Assembly: GCA_905250075.1 (NCBI GenBank)
Contig: CAJNOP010000490.1
Coordinates: forward strand, 52,353 to 116,352
From: Rotaria sp. Silwood1
Lineage: Eukaryota > Rotifera > Eurotatoria > Philodinida > Philodinidae
Direction: 5' to 3'
Length of the DNA stretch: 64,000 nt
Positions within the stretch are counted from its first letter, which is position 1, and every line of letters begins with the position of its first letter. Below the pieces are notes generated by a model. That model was not told where the DNA came from. It saw only the letters and a list, made by a program, of their open reading frames with translations, and did not search any database. This document shows positions 23,801 through 37,556 of the stretch, piece after piece. The position numbers and the translations under genes are program-made.

Positions 23801-26297
23801 TTATGTTATATGGTGTAATTCATACAAATTCATCGTCTCTTGGAATTAAGACAAAATCATTCATATCTTGTATATTGCCTAGATGTATGTCCAGAAATTA
23901 GAGACTGAAAATAATTTCATTGAAAATATTATAACCATCGTTCGTAACAAAAAGAAAACGTACAGAAGGATAGTCATTATCTTGACTTTTTAGATAAATT
24001 AATAGGGCTCTTAAACTCTTGTTTGAGGTTGGTTCGATCATTTTCCGTTGAAAATATATGAATTTATTACCGATTATACTCTGAAAATGAAACAGTAAGA
24101 GAGAGAAATCGCACGAGTGTTGCTGAGATATTCACTGCAGGTGTGAGTGTAAGTGTTGTTGTAGGTAACGAGGAGAGACACGCACACACACGTTCCACAT
24201 CCATCCAATAAAGACTTTTTCATGCTGGAAGTTCAGCCAATCAAATGTTCTCGAAATCTAGCTCTCGTTCGATCAGGATTGTGTGTCAGAGTAGATTTGA
24301 TTATGAGTGTGGAATGGGTACATTATAGCTATCAGTGCATCGGGTCCGTATAAAAAGAACTGGCCACTAGAACCTGAGCCAGTTCTCAAAGAAAAAAACA
24401 AGGGATTCATAGGACTGTAAGCTGTCACAGTTCGACATCCGGCCACGACATTCACATCGACAGACGTTGCAGTGAATCTATACATCCACAATCTATTTCG
24501 CCATGGCAACAACTGTACCCATTCCACAATTACTCCATTGACACATTCACATGAAAGCCTCATTGAACATTAGCTGAATAGCGAAAAACATATGATTGAC
24601 TGAACTCTCAACATGAAAAAGCTTTCATTTGAAAAAACTGCTCTAAGTTTTTACATGTGTGCATACGTGCCCGTACGCGTGGAAGGAATCTCGCAAACTC
24701 ATCTTATTTCGTACGACTTTTCTCCCGTCAGTTGAAAGAAAGCTCAAATACTACTGAATCAGCTAAATCAAAGCCAGTTAACTAGATCATCCGATTACCG
24801 AAACTGGAGCATCCCTATACCAGGGCAGGACAGGATAAGGCAGTGCATGATAATAGGACGGGGTTGCGCGAGAGAAAGTTAAATAGAATTAGAGCAACAA
24901 ATTCTTAAAATAGAAAGCAAGTCATAGAGAGAGCATCTCTATCACTTATTTCCCCTCATTTTCTATATTTATTACCTTTATTTAGAGTGTTTCTATCAAA
25001 ATACATTTTCTAAATGATAAAAATCTTTCTGGTTCAAAATTCTTTGGTCTTAGATCTCTCTCCACAGGATTATTTATCATAAAGAGAATCTTTTATTCCT
25101 TTAATTTTTAAAAGAAAATGATCTGTTTATTTTTATGTTCTAAAGTAGCACTAAAGGTCCATCACTGTTTGTAGACCTATGGCAGCTCTCAGTTCCAGGA
25201 CCCGATTCTCTCTCAAGAACTAGGTTTAGCGATCATTTCTGTTAAAAGAGCTGCTATATATATCATTTACTATCAAACAACTGTTGAAATAGTTCTCAAG
25301 ATCCAAATTTATATGGAACTGCCGAAGGTCTATCTATTTGACACACATTTGATCATATCTTCGGAGGAAAGAGCCATGGGTAGGAACGCTTTTAGCGTTT
25401 TCTTAACTCTACTAAAATCTACTTATAGCCAACAGGTGAGGTCAAAAGCTCGGAAACACTTGGAATAATTATCTCGCAAGTTTTTTAGCTCTTAAAATTT
25501 GTAAATATAATTTTCCTTGAGTCATCCAAAAGGTTTGAGCGAAAAATTCTTTACCAAGTTTTTTAACTGAGATAGATTTACTTTACGGGAGGAAACATGC
25601 TTTTTACTTGGTATTTCGCACAAAACGACAGTTTTTGTGCCTGTCGTAATATTGACTGATTTTAAACAAAAAAACATGGTAGAGAGCTGGAAGCCGTTTT
25701 ATTTTGTTGAGAATGGTTTGCTCCATCATTTGTAGTGAATGTAAAAGAATTATATTGGCAAATTCTGAGCTCATAAGAAATCTACTTTTGCAACAAAATC
25801 AGGAGAAAGAACCGTCTGCAACAACCACACCATAATTATACAATATAGAAACGGTGTAGTAGTATGACTATACTGCTATACAGCTTCTATCTCTTATACT
25901 TTTGATGCGTTTTTTTTGCAGACATTTGTTTTTTTTTCAAAATGTTCGTAAAATCAAATTCCTTCATGAACTCGACGGTGAGCTAAAATTTTATGGTAGA
26001 TGTACCTTTTTGTGCTCTATCTAATGCTTGGCAAAAAAGCAGACTTTTGCACTTGAAGTTATTCCACGCTATTTTAAAGTACTTCGAACTAATTCAAAGC
26101 TACTTCTACACCCTTTGAACTACTTCTAGATATTTTGAGCTACTTTTTTACTTTGATGTTCTTTTCTACTTCATGTCTGCTTTTTCCTCCTGGAATTAGC
26201 TAGTAATTAGATCTGATTTGTGCTATATACATTACTCATGCTTATTTTACTTTTCGTTTTTTATTTAATCAAATAACACTACTATAACATGCAAAGA
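20866..26297. other. 5.4-kb gene-poor stretch
   Basis: No gene recognised. It holds AT-rich DNA, an unassigned ORF at 24273-24563, and a GT/AC-rich patch at about 24137-24200. Confidence 0.4.
24273..24563 (-). CDS. Hypothetical 96-residue ORF
   Basis: Starts with ATG and has a noticeably higher GC content than its surroundings, with segments such as VEWVQLLPWRNRLWMYRF and RTGSGSSGQFFLYGPDAL. No known domain is recognised. It could be an exon of an unresolved gene or a fragment. It stands alone, with no partner exons I can define. Confidence 0.2.
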   Translation of the reverse strand: MRLSCECVNGVIVEWVQLLPWRNRLWMYRFTATSVDVNVVAGCRTVTAYSPMNPLFFSLRTGSGSSGQFFLYGPDALIAIMYPFHTHNQIYSDTQS

Positions 26298-28695
26298 TCA
26301 AAGACTTAAATGATTATCTGTTGTTATTATCTTGTTGTCAGTTAATGATTCTGAGTTCCGTCGAGATCTATTTGTTTTTGTTGTCGCTGAAACCAATGTT
26401 GAATATAGTATTGATCGACAAATAACATCACCGGCATGTGCTATATTATTATCATTGTTATTACTAATTGGTAAAAGAAATGGTTCTGATTCAGATATTG
26501 AAACTTGTTCTTCATTTGGTATTTGTCGTGTTACACCAAGTAGACATCTAATAAAAACAAGAAAATAATATTATTCTTCAAATTTTAATTAATTTCTTAC
26601 ATATTTAAAATAAATGAAATAATACTAAATCCAACAGCAAGTAATAAAGTAAAATTTTGAAAATTAACTACAGTTTGTGCATAAATCCAATTAAAAATTG
26701 AATCTCCAAAAGTTGTTATAATTGTAGTTACTTCAGCTACAAATATAAATGCATGATTTCGTTCATGAACTTCTAATAATTTTGACATCATTGGTATCGT
26801 TAAAGAATTTTGATAATCGGCATAAGGACTGATTAATAATCCAGCATATAATTGCCAACTATGTTGAGCAAATGCGATCCAAAGAGATGATATAGTAAAA
26901 CAAAAATGACTAAATATACAAATGATTGTATCATTACCACCAATATATGTAAAGAATTTCATTCCAAGTAAACTAAAAATAGCACAAGATATTGAAGATA
27001 ATGCCATATAATTTCCAACATTTTCTGATGACCAACAGAATGGACTATCAAGTAAATACCAAAGAAATGATGCATATGTTGAATATGCTAATAGATAAAA
27101 AATATAAGCGAATAGAATTAATAGAAGACTAATTGATTTTTTATGTGAACGATTTTTAAAACTAAATATTTTGAAAATAATTAAACAATCTTTACATGTC
27201 GTTCTTAACGAACGTGTTTCTTTAAGTTGATTATCATTATTATTTTGAATCGATGATGATAATAGACAAGTTCTTTCATCGATTATATGAGAAGTATTTT
27301 TAAAAAAGAAAATAACAATTATAATTGAAACAACTTGTAATCCTAATGAAATCCAATAAAGATCTGTAAAACCACGCCAATTAATATAATAACCAATAGC
27401 AAATGTAACTACAGCTGATACAGTTGTTGTTAATGCTTCAAATAAAACAAAACAACATGATCGATTATCTTCGTTTGTATTATCGGTAATAATTAAATTT
27501 AGTACAAAATCTACAAAATTAAAAAAAAACAAAATATTTAAAAATACAGAATGGTTCAAACCTTATATTATCGAGAAAAAATTGAATCTCTATGTTATGA
27601 CTCGAACAAACGGGCTGATTTTTTTTACTGATAGGAAAAACAAATGTACGACATAGAAGAGGCAGTTTATCAATAAGAAATTGTAAATAATTAAATAATC
27701 GTTTGATTACAATATGCCGTTCATTGATATATCTTACTTCTTCTGCTTTTGCTCTACTCAAAGATGTTCCATCACACGATATGAATCTTTTTTCCTTGTA
27801 TACTGTTAATCATAGTCATCTACCAAGTATGTCCAAGTTTGTTGTGCGTATGTTATCTCGAACCTATTCTTCTCTGTTCTTTATTTTCCATCTTATATTT
27901 AACGTGAAGGTCTTGTTTCGAACTTCTGCTTTTGTAGTTGCCGAGTTTTATGAGAAAAGAAGAATTTCACAAAACAAAGGGAGTACAGTAGAGCGGAAAA
28001 ATATATGAATGAACGGTACGTTGTATTCAAAAGATCATTCGATTTTTTACAATTTCTTTTTTTCTTAATAAACTCGTTCTTCTTTATCTTACATTTTTTT
28101 TCCTATTTATGAAAAAGTAAAAATTTTTTTGTGTTAGTAAAAAAAAACTAGCCTGTGTATAAAAGAATATCAAAATATTTCTCTTACTCAAAACAAAAGT
28201 AGAACCAGATAAACCAACAATAAAACTAGCTATATACCACCAATAATCAGCTAAATTTAAATAAATAATTGCTAACCAGATAATTAATTGACTAGTAGTA
28301 CCTAACATAGATATTATAAGAACAAATCTTCGACCTAATTTTGGAGTATATAATCCAAGAATATAAGTCATAATAATCATTGGACAACTATTCCATAAAT
28401 CAATTCGAAAGAATAAATCAGCTGATTGTTCTTGTGCCCATATTTGAGCATTACTATTTGAAGAATTACTAGTTGTATTATCTATACATTGTGTCAAGGC
28501 AGTGTTAACAATTTTTAAATGATGAAATGAAGGCATTATTATTTTAGTAAAATTTTGAGTTGTATTTGATGTTGATGGATATGTTTGTAAATAATATGCA
28601 TAAATATATTGTCCAACAGTTAAAATAACACAATGACATGCTGTTTGAAGACATAAAATAATAGCTATGACATAATTACTAATATTGATCATCAT
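26298..28695 (-). CDS. SLC46-like MFS transporter, copy 1
   Basis: Three exons, 28695-28188, 27510-26601 and 26547-26298, encode 555 residues in phase. About 11-12 hydrophobic segments, the loop LYTPKLGRR after TM2 (the MFS A-like motif), WWYIASFIVGLSGS, and an N-glycosylation-rich first loop (NTTQNFT, NTTSNSSNS) point to the SLC46 family (PCFT/SLC46A3-like solute:proton carriers). The substrate cannot be read from sequence. The long middle loop (residues about 245-290) and the cytosolic C-terminal tail are low complexity. It is a tandem paralog of the gene at 29471-31888, with the same exon phases (1, then 2). Intron 1 (677 bp) holds nothing I recognise. Confidence 0.8.
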
Positions 28696-29470
28696 ACAGG
28701 ATTGATCAATTTATATTTCTTTTAATGAAAATAAAAAAACAACAACCTTTATTTTAACACTTTGCCTTTACCTGTAGTATTAGTCATCATTAAGTTATTC
28801 AGTGTTCTCTTTTTTTTTCTTCTCCTACAGAAAGACAAAAAAGTAAGTGAAGCATTAAAAGAAAAACGCATCGTACATGTGAGAAACTGAAAAGAAAAGT
28901 AAAAGAATGTACTGCTTATTTTTTGGCCATACAATCGAAATGGAAGAAGAAAAAGAAAAATTTTTTTTCGAGATTTTCAGAATCTCATCTTTATTGTTTA
29001 AATTATTCAATTAAAAATAATATGCAATGATTACCTTCTCATATTATAATGTTGAGCACACAATGTTGTAGATCTGTTTGGTGAAGATAAGATTCGAATA
29101 AAACGATGTTTATCAAATTTCTGTTCAAATAGAATACTTTCAAGAGATTTCAAAAGATGACGAAAATCTTGCAATTGATCAAAATTTTCTCTATCAACAT
29201 ATCTTATTTAGAAAAAACTAAAATTTCTTCAACAACTTTCAATGTATAAATTTCGAACGAAAAACTAACAATTATGAATCTTTCATTGATTATCAGATTT
29301 GAATGTGAGCTATTATTCCTCAATGAGATTTATATATTGAATTGATGCATCAAACTTTTTTTATTAACATTAAAAATATTTTATTTCAACGTACAATAAA
29401 TCTTTCTGCTTCCTTTTTTTTTTTTTGTTATACAAAAAAATTAAAAGAAGAATACAAAAATATATCTATA
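28696..29470. other. Spacer between the SLC46-like copies
   Basis: AT-rich with polypurine/polypyrimidine runs (28805-28830, 29406-29430). No gene seen. It should hold the promoter of copy 1. Confidence 0.4.
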
Positions 29471-31888
29471 TCACAAAATACCTAAATCATTAATTGATGA
29501 ATTGATTATTGATTCCGTTTGATTGTCATCATCAGAATTAGTTCGAGATCTTTCTATTGATGGCATACGTAATGAAGAAGTCAATGATCGAGATGCAATT
29601 ATTAAACAGGTTGCATCACCCGTATGTGGTAATGTGCTACTTTCTAAACGAAATGGTACTGGTTCTGTATCAACTTGTGAAGGTGAAAGTACTTGTTCGT
29701 TTGACATTTTTCGAATTATTAAAAAAAGACATCTTAATATACAAACAATAAAAATATATTTTTTTCATTAAATTTATCAAATCAAAATATTTACATATTT
29801 AAAATAAATGGAATAACTCCAAGACTAGCAGCAATAAACAATATCAAATTTCGATGATTAACAACTGTATGTGCATAAATCCAATTGAAAAATGAACTTC
29901 CAAATGTACATATAATGGTATTTATTTCTGTTATCAATATAAATGCATTATTTCGTTCATGAAATTCTAACCATTTTGACATCATTGATATTGTTAATGA
30001 ACTTTGATAACCAGAAAATCCATTTATTAATAATCCAATATATAGTTGCCATCCATATTGTGCAAATGCATTCCATAATGATGTTAAACAAAAAAATATA
30101 TGACTTATTGCACATATAATTGCATCATTAGCTCCAATATATGTTAATAGTTGCATACCAATTACACTAAGTATTGAAGAAGAAATAGCACCTAATGCTG
30201 AATATTTTCCAATATCTTTTGATGTCCAACAAAAAGGTACATTTAGAAGAAACCATAAAAATGGTGATAATGATGTTACTGCTAATACATAAAATGTATT
30301 TGAAAATAATGTTAAATATAAACATAGAGTTTTTTTCTTTGATCGTTGATTTGATTTAAATATTGTACAAACTTTAAAAAAATGGCTACATATATTTGAT
30401 GAAATTTCTTTATATTCATTATTATTTGTTGATAATAAAGGTGTTTGTTCATCAACATTTGTATCAACTCTTTTAAAAAATATTATAACAATAATAATAG
30501 ATAATATTTGTAATGAAAGACATGTCCAATATAGATCAATAAAACCACGCCAAAGTATATAATAACCAATACTAAATGTTCCTATTGCTGTTAATGCTGT
30601 TTGCATTGCACCCAAACGTACAAAACGAGATGAACGTTCATTTTCAAATGTATTTTCAGTAATAATTAAATTTAAAATTAAACCTAAATAAAGAAAAAAC
30701 AAAGCATTTTAGATAATAAATTTTTCAAAGAAAAACTATCAGCAGATTTCTAGAATAGTCTCATATAAAGTTCTTTCAATCACTTGTCTAAGCTTAGTAA
30801 CAACATAGACTAATTTGAACGATTTATAGTATATGTATATAGACCAAATTATTCATTATCAACGTGACTTCGCACAATTAACATAAATATATTGTTACTT
30901 TAGAGACTTTTGTTCAGAGGAGTTATCAGTAAAAAATCTATGGTTAGTAATGTGAACATTGACTTTCATTTCATGAATTTTTATTGAATCAATATATCAT
31001 TTCTATCATTTTCATAATGGCTATTTCAAGAAGACGATGTTCGACAGAGTAACTAAAATAGACTCAAAGAAAATTCATGATTTGCACATCCCATAATATT
31101 CGACGTGATACTGCTAGGAGTCAATAGGTTAAAGTAACATTTTTTTTAAAGTTCAATCGTATTGAAAATCACACTGTGAATGTAGTTCATATCACAGAGC
31201 TTAACCTACAGTTTTCAAACTTTGTTTGTATGATTAGATAAATATTCAATAATTACTTTTTAATTAATAGTTACTTGAAAGACTTACATTTTTACATATA
31301 TCTATAATACAAGAACTTATTTAGAAAAATAACGTTGAATAAATTATAACAATTATATTTCGAAAATATTAATCTTAAAAAAATACCTGAAAGACCACCG
31401 GAACCAGATAAACCAATTATGAATGCAGCTATATACCACCAAAATTCAGATAAATGAAAATAAATAATTGATAACCAAATACTAACTTGAATAGTCGTAC
31501 CTAACATAGGTATGATAAGTACAATACGTTTTCCTAATTTAGGTGTATATAAACCAAAAATATAAGTCATTATTATAACCGGAAAACTACTCATTAAATT
31601 TGTCCAAAAAAATAGATTAGCTGAACGTTGTTGTGCCCATGTTTGAGCATCTTTATTAGGTGAAATATCACTTTGTAAACATTTATTTGTCTCATTATTA
31701 ATCTCATTGAAAAAATAGATAGAATCATATACATGTATTATTGTATAATTAGATGTTTTATTTGATGAATTTGGATATGTTTCTAAATAAAATCCATATA
31801 TATATTGTCCAATTGTTGAAGTAAGACAACTGATCAATGTTTGAAGACATAATATCATGACTATTGCATAAATACTAACGTTGGACAT
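29471..31888 (-). CDS. SLC46-like MFS transporter, copy 2
   Basis: Three exons, 31888-31387, 30683-29795 and 29732-29471, encode 550 residues in phase. It is closely parallel to copy 1: FGLYTPKLGKR, WWYIAAFIIGLSGSGG, LNLIITENTFENERSSRFV and FAQYGWQLYIGLLINGFSGY. Its introns are in the same places, so the pair arose by tandem duplication. The first extracellular loop carries NSSNKTSNYT glycosylation sites. The C-terminal exon is Ser-rich (RSLTSSLRMPSIERSRTNSDD), probably cytosolic. Predicted plasma or lysosomal membrane proton-coupled carrier; the substrate is unknown. Confidence 0.82.
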
Positions 31889-32193
31889 GATATGACTTAT
31901 TTAATTAATTTCCTTTAATTAAGAAAAAAAAAACAAAAGACAATATAAATATCTGTAAAGAAAGAAAAAAAAAGAATCGCACAGCTAGTTTGCTTGCCGT
32001 GTTTTTTTTTACCATCATATGTCATGCATGTACTGTATAGAGTAGGAAAAAAAAATGTGTTTCTTATTTTTTTTTTCTTGTTCTCATGAAAAGAAGAAAA
32101 AAAAGAAAATGATTCTATCGGACTATTGACAAAAGAATAATAATAACAAATATTTAAGAAACAAAAAAAAAAAATTAAAATAAATAAATGTAT
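31889..32193. other. Spacer upstream of SLC46-like copy 2
   Basis: A- and T-run rich DNA between the SLC46-like start and the 3' end of the four-TM gene. No feature recognised. Confidence 0.4.
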
Positions 32194-32880
32194 CTAACTG
32201 ATGATAATTTCAGGCATTATACTGTCATTTCTTGTTACTATTTCATGAGATTTACTCATATAAATAAATGTCATTACAATTGTAATACATATTTGAATAA
32301 AATTACAAGAAAAAAGTGTAACAAGAATAATTTTTATTATATGTGATGAATTTTGACATCGATCTGGACCTAAAAATATTTTATAACATGAATCAGAAGC
32401 AAGATTAATTGATGTAAGAATAATTGCAACTATACAAACTAAACATATAGCCATATGTATTAGTCGTATTCGTTGTAAAGAACATATACGAATATTTGAA
32501 CGACTCATAAATAGAATAAGATCTATGCCTAATATAATACTTAATGCACCTGTCCAAAGACCAGTAAATGAATATGATTCATTCATTATCGTTAATATAA
32601 TATCACAAACAATAGCTGCTAATCCAATTGTCATATGAAGAAGTCCTGTTCCAAGTAAATATCGAGTAAATCTTTTTGATAAAATAATCGATGCATGCGA
32701 TGAAGATAATCTATCTTGATATTGAATATCTGTAATAGGTACAACATAAATCGATGGTGTATATGATGGCGGTGGTGGTGGTGGTCGAGCAGGAGGATTT
32801 TCATAATTATTTCTTAATGAATAAGCTGGTGGTGGACCATATAAATCATCTTTTGATATTGACCAATTGTCTATCATCAT
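32194..32880 (-). CDS. Four-TM protein with PPxY motifs (MS4A/CD20-like)
   Basis: A single exon encodes 228 residues. The N-terminal 60 residues are Pro-rich with two PPxY motifs (PPAY, PPSY) that could bind WW domains such as those of Nedd4 ligases. Four hydrophobic spans follow: YLLGTGLLHMTIGLAAIVCDI, FTGLWTGALSIILGIDLILF, LIHMAICLVCIVAIILTSI and IIKIILVTLFSCNFIQICI. A short loop between TM3 and TM4 has two Cys and an NSS site. The topology resembles MS4A/TMEM176 tetraspans; family assignment is a guess from layout, not a motif match. Confidence 0.7.
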   Translation of the reverse strand: MMIDNWSISKDDLYGPPPAYSLRNNYENPPARPPPPPPSYTPSIYVVPITDIQYQDRLSSSHASIILSKRFTRYLLGTGLLHMTIGLAAIVCDIILTIMNESYSFTGLWTGALSIILGIDLILFMSRSNIRICSLQRIRLIHMAICLVCIVAIILTSINLASDSCYKIFLGPDRCQNSSHIIKIILVTLFSCNFIQICITIVMTFIYMSKSHEIVTRNDSIMPEIIIS

Positions 32881-35800
32881 GTACGTTTATTTTATATAAT
32901 CAAACAATGAATGAAAGTTACAGGAAAAAAAAGAAAATACTAAAACCAAGATCAAAGTAAAAAAAAAAAATGGGGGTGGAGTATAAAAGTGTGTGAAAAA
33001 AAACCCGAATAAAAGAGTACAAGAGAGACAGAGAGAGAGAGAAAAAAAAGTAGGGACGATGTGAAGGTCAACACGCAATATATGTGATTTGAGCACGTCG
33101 AAAGGATCATTACGATGAAATATATACACAGTTTAAGGACAAAAGTCCGTCAACCAATCGTATTGACTTAATAGTAAATTGAATTTCGTAGATTTTTTTT
33201 TTGTTCAATGGACATTTTATTGGAATAATGATACTATTTGAACATAACAAAAAAAAATTGTATGCAATTAAATAAATCAGGAAATATTTCATTTAATATT
33301 GAATATAGAAATGATTGAAATAAAAAAAAAAAAAAAATTATCGAACCATGAAATTTATTTATACTGATGAACAAACAGTAGGGCTTTTCGTTAATGATAT
33401 TTCACTTTTTTTTTCGCTTGATTTTTGTATGATCGAATTGAACTTTAATTTCGAAGTACAAGGTTATCGTGATAGACGAGAAAAAGAAAAGGTTAGATAT
33501 TATTTTAAAAAAAAATCTCTGGATTCAATTTCAATTCGATTTAAGGACATTTCGATAAGAATGTCTGATGTTTGATTTATGATAAAAGAAGTTGTTTCAA
33601 CTCTATAGAGAATAAACACATTAGGCGTTTATTACATTTTCTTTTGTAGGTTTTTTTCATGTATTCATTTATAATTCAATTACTAGTTGACTAAAAAACT
33701 GTATGTAAAATGTTATAGAGCAGAAAGAGAAGAAATATTGACCGATATTTTTATTTTATTTCGTAATGAATATCATAATCGTATTTATTCTCTTCGATGA
33801 CCATAAATCTATACTACTAAAAAAAAAAGTCAAATATCAGATAAGATCGTATAGTGAAGCTTTTATTCTTAACTCAAAAAAAATCTATTACATATTATCG
33901 AATAACAGCAAAAGATCGTAGCTGTTATAAAAACTCAATCTTTTTTTTTTTAATTTTCTTTTTAACATTTCAACTTCGATTACGTATTTGAAAAGTTCAA
34001 GGCATAATTATTGTTTTAGTTATTTGTATCGATTGTATTGATATAGAGAACACTCGAGATACAATTGAAGATCTAAGACATACAGTACGATGATATAATT
34101 GATCGATATGTTGTTTGATACCTTTGAGAATGTAATTAACTTCCATTGAATATATAATATAAGTATCTTAAAAAGTATAACAGTCTGTTCATTGACTGTC
34201 AGAAAAGCGAGTTGTCTTACATATTCTACATGAATACAAACTGAATTTTACCATTGATTTATCGATCTTTATTTCTTGTTACATATGTCCATGAACATAG
34301 ACATCATCATTAAAATTCACAGTGCCTTTTTTTTCAGTAGTTCTAAATGCATATAATTTAGACATATACGATTATGAAATAATGCAATGAGAACTTTCGA
34401 AACGTGATCATTTAAGAAAAGTCTTGTCCTTCAATAAACACTGAGGATTATCATATTTTATATCAAATAAGGTCTCATTAAACTAACTTTACGACAACGA
34501 AAGTCGTAGACTTGTTACTATTAAGATCTTTGAAATAGAAGATCTGACATTTTCTACACTTTATGTTAGAAGAGATCATAATTTTGTTTATTTAAGTCAA
34601 AAACTTAGAATCAATATTGACTCAACGCTTGTCTTGATCTGAAATTGAACGTTGTATAAAACTTTTCGAATCGATGATGTTGCATTTATTGAAGAAAAAG
34701 TAATAAACTATTGTTCATGATAATCAATCGAGTCCTTTATCGATTCATCAACATGATTCAATAGTATGAATTGAAATAATACTATTGAAGTTATTTTATC
34801 GTTTGAATCATATATACTCATATTATTTGTGTATTGAAATCAATACTATTTTATCGTTTAATGCATAATGAATATATTCTTGTCTTCGAGACTATTCAAC
34901 TATTGATAATTAATTAATTAATAGGTTTTCGTGTAAGCATCCTAATTCATATAATAAAATATGATGATAAGTAATAAATAAAAATAATAAAATAAATTTA
35001 AAATAGGACTCTTGAACAAAGATCACCATTAGCAAATATGTGGACTGATATCCATAAATATTTGTCTTTAAATAGTACAAAATTATTTTTAATAATAAAT
35101 ATCTTTTTGTTTTGAAGAGTGTGGGTGTCGATGCCCGTTTTTTATTAATGTTTGCCTACACCAAAACATATCCGCATCCACAATCACAACCTCGTTTCAA
35201 TTTGGTTTTATTTAAGATCGAGCTAACTGAGTGTTTGTAAGCAAAAAAACGAAGTTTTTGTAAAACTACTGTTAGAAAAAAATGTTTTATTCCATCATCA
35301 TTTCGAAATTAAACAGCTAGCCCGATAGCGCAAATTCTTCATGATTGCCAAATAGGTCAAAGTCTTTCATTGTCTGCAATTATGTGCATAGGCATACATG
35401 AAAACTTTTAAAGATATCGAAATCACCATTTTATGCTTTAATTCATCAACAGAATTGGCTACTCTTCTGAGTTAAAAACCATTCTGTTTTAGATTCAATA
35501 TCAAGAGTGTCTATAAAACAAAAATCGATGAATGTTTGTTTCCTACATGCAACTTGCTGAATATCTAAACTTCTCAATTTAAAATATGGACAAAAAAGAG
35601 AGTTACGATAAATGGATAACTTACGAGAAAACATCTCTAAGTGTCCTAGTAAAAACTTAAAAGGATTTGAGTGCTTATGGATATTTAGCTAAGTTATCGA
35701 ATTTTTAATATGCCTATCTTTCAGAGACACTTGTCGAACGCTAGTTTTTTGGAGAAATCTAATCTTGATATGAAACTTTACACACTTATAGACCTTAACT

Positions 35801-36892
35801 ATACTAGTTTCCGTAAAAAAATTCAGAAGTTTTGAACAAAGCTTCTTCAAGATATATAGATTTCAAAAAATGAATACTGTATACACTCTGTATAGAAAAG
35901 GGTCTATATGTTGAAATTCTGATGTCTCGGGTGTGGGTGCATATGTTGAAAAGAAGATCCCCAACTACGTTAACACCCACACCCTACATTTCTTTTATCT
36001 TGACGATCAAACTTTTGCTGATATATGAATTTAAAAAACTAGGTTTATCACATCATCTGCTTGAAGAGTATATCAATGATTTATTGTTAGCTGACACACA
36101 AATTAGCATGACTAAGTTTAGTTAATATAAGTAGTTGATCAGAGGTTTATTAACAATTATATCAACAAAGCAAAAGGAAAAAAAAATATCATAAGCAAGG
36201 AAATTGTGCGATACAAATGTAAGATATACAACAGTTGCATTATAGTGTATAGTGGTACTTGTTATAAAACTTAATCAGATTTTAATCTTTTATAATCTCG
36301 TCCGATCAACCAAGAATAAAGACGTTAAGAAAATTTTATACCTAAAATAAATGAATTCTATTGATAGATACAAATAATTTTCTCGATCAGATACTTTCTG
36401 AACATATACAAAGTTTATACCAAAATCAATTGTTTAACGAAATTCAAGTAAGTGTTGTGAGTCTTTGTTTAGATAGGATTAAAGTAACATATGTGGTCCA
36501 ATAACTTGGCCACTCTTGAAAGACAAATAAAATGAGAGAAATGGTGATGTGATCAATATAATCTGATAAGTTTAGATGATTTATACGCTTAATTTATCCA
36601 GCAATATCTAAGAAGCGAGGATTAGAAATTCTTCCACTGCATTAATACATATGCCAAACATATCATAATTCACAAGGAAGTGAGAACTGACCTTAATATC
36701 CTTGATAATTTCTTCTGTATTCTTCCATTGATTCTATTTCTCTACCTCAATCAACTCTCGAACCTTTATATTCTACAAAGAAATTAATCTATCAATAACT
36801 CTTAAGGCGATGAATCAGAGACATAACTGATAGTAGTATTAATAGTCAATATTGATCACGGGAACTAACACTCCCATCAAACATTTCGCTTA
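32881..36892. other. Gene-poor stretch
   Basis: No gene recognised. AT-rich, with simple T and A runs and a telomere-like pair at 35929-35984. A related GT/CA-rich patch lies at 35118-35196. Confidence 0.4.
35929..35984. repeat. Telomere-like inverted pair 1
   Basis: GGGTGTGGGTG at 35929-35939 and its exact complement CACCCACACCC at 35974-35984, with 34 bp between. This is the shortest example of the family of G-strand/C-strand pairs in the window. Confidence 0.85.
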
Positions 36893-37556
36893 CACTTATA
36901 TTATAATTAGGCTAAAGCAAAAGTAAAACAATCAATGATAAGAAAAGTCAATATGAACTGGAAGAACTGATTGAATTCTGCTGGCAAATCCTAGGTTCGG
37001 TAGCTGCTCCATAGGAAGAACGTCACTTTAATACCTCGAATTACTAGAGGAAATGCTATAACATTCATCACATAATAAGGGCACTCTGAAAACAGAAAAT
37101 CGACGTATCATTAAAATTCTACTATTACGTCTTACTGTATAAGGTAAGTACCCAGAAGAAATCATAGTTCAATTCATTGAGAAATTAAGACGAGGTCCTT
37201 CTAAATACCTACCTTATGCACTAATGCATTTATATCATTTTCTCTAGGTTTTCAAAGAAGTAAGACAAGGTTTCTTCTAGATAAGCACCTTATGTACTAG
37301 AAAGCGTCAAGAGAGCTGTAAGACTTGCTTAGTTTCTTGATGTTTTTTCTATTTCCAAAGTACCCTTATTATGTGATGAATGTAATAGTATGCCCTCTAG
37401 TAATTCGAAGAATTAAAGCAAGGTTCTTCCTACGGAGCAACTATCGAACTTAGGCATTGTCAGTAGCATTCAATCAGTTCATTCGGTTTATATTGAATTC
37501 TTTTTTATCATTGATTGTTCTGCTTTTGTGTAAGGTAATTGTAATATGAGTGTAAT
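36893..37556. mobile_element. Foldback element C
   Basis: An imperfect palindrome of about 660 bp. The left arm (cacttatattataatt, acaatcaatgat, gaactgattgaat, aaatcctaggttcggtagctgctcc, ctagaggaaatgctat, attcatcacataataagggca) is matched by the reverse complement of 37362-37556. The centre holds further diverged inverted copies of cctaccttatgcac and aggtaagtaccc. It is non-coding and unrelated to elements A and B as far as I can see. Confidence 0.75.

Noticed and set aside
33348-33575. 75-residue frame
   Set aside because: No domain, no splice partners, AT-rich; expected by chance in this composition.
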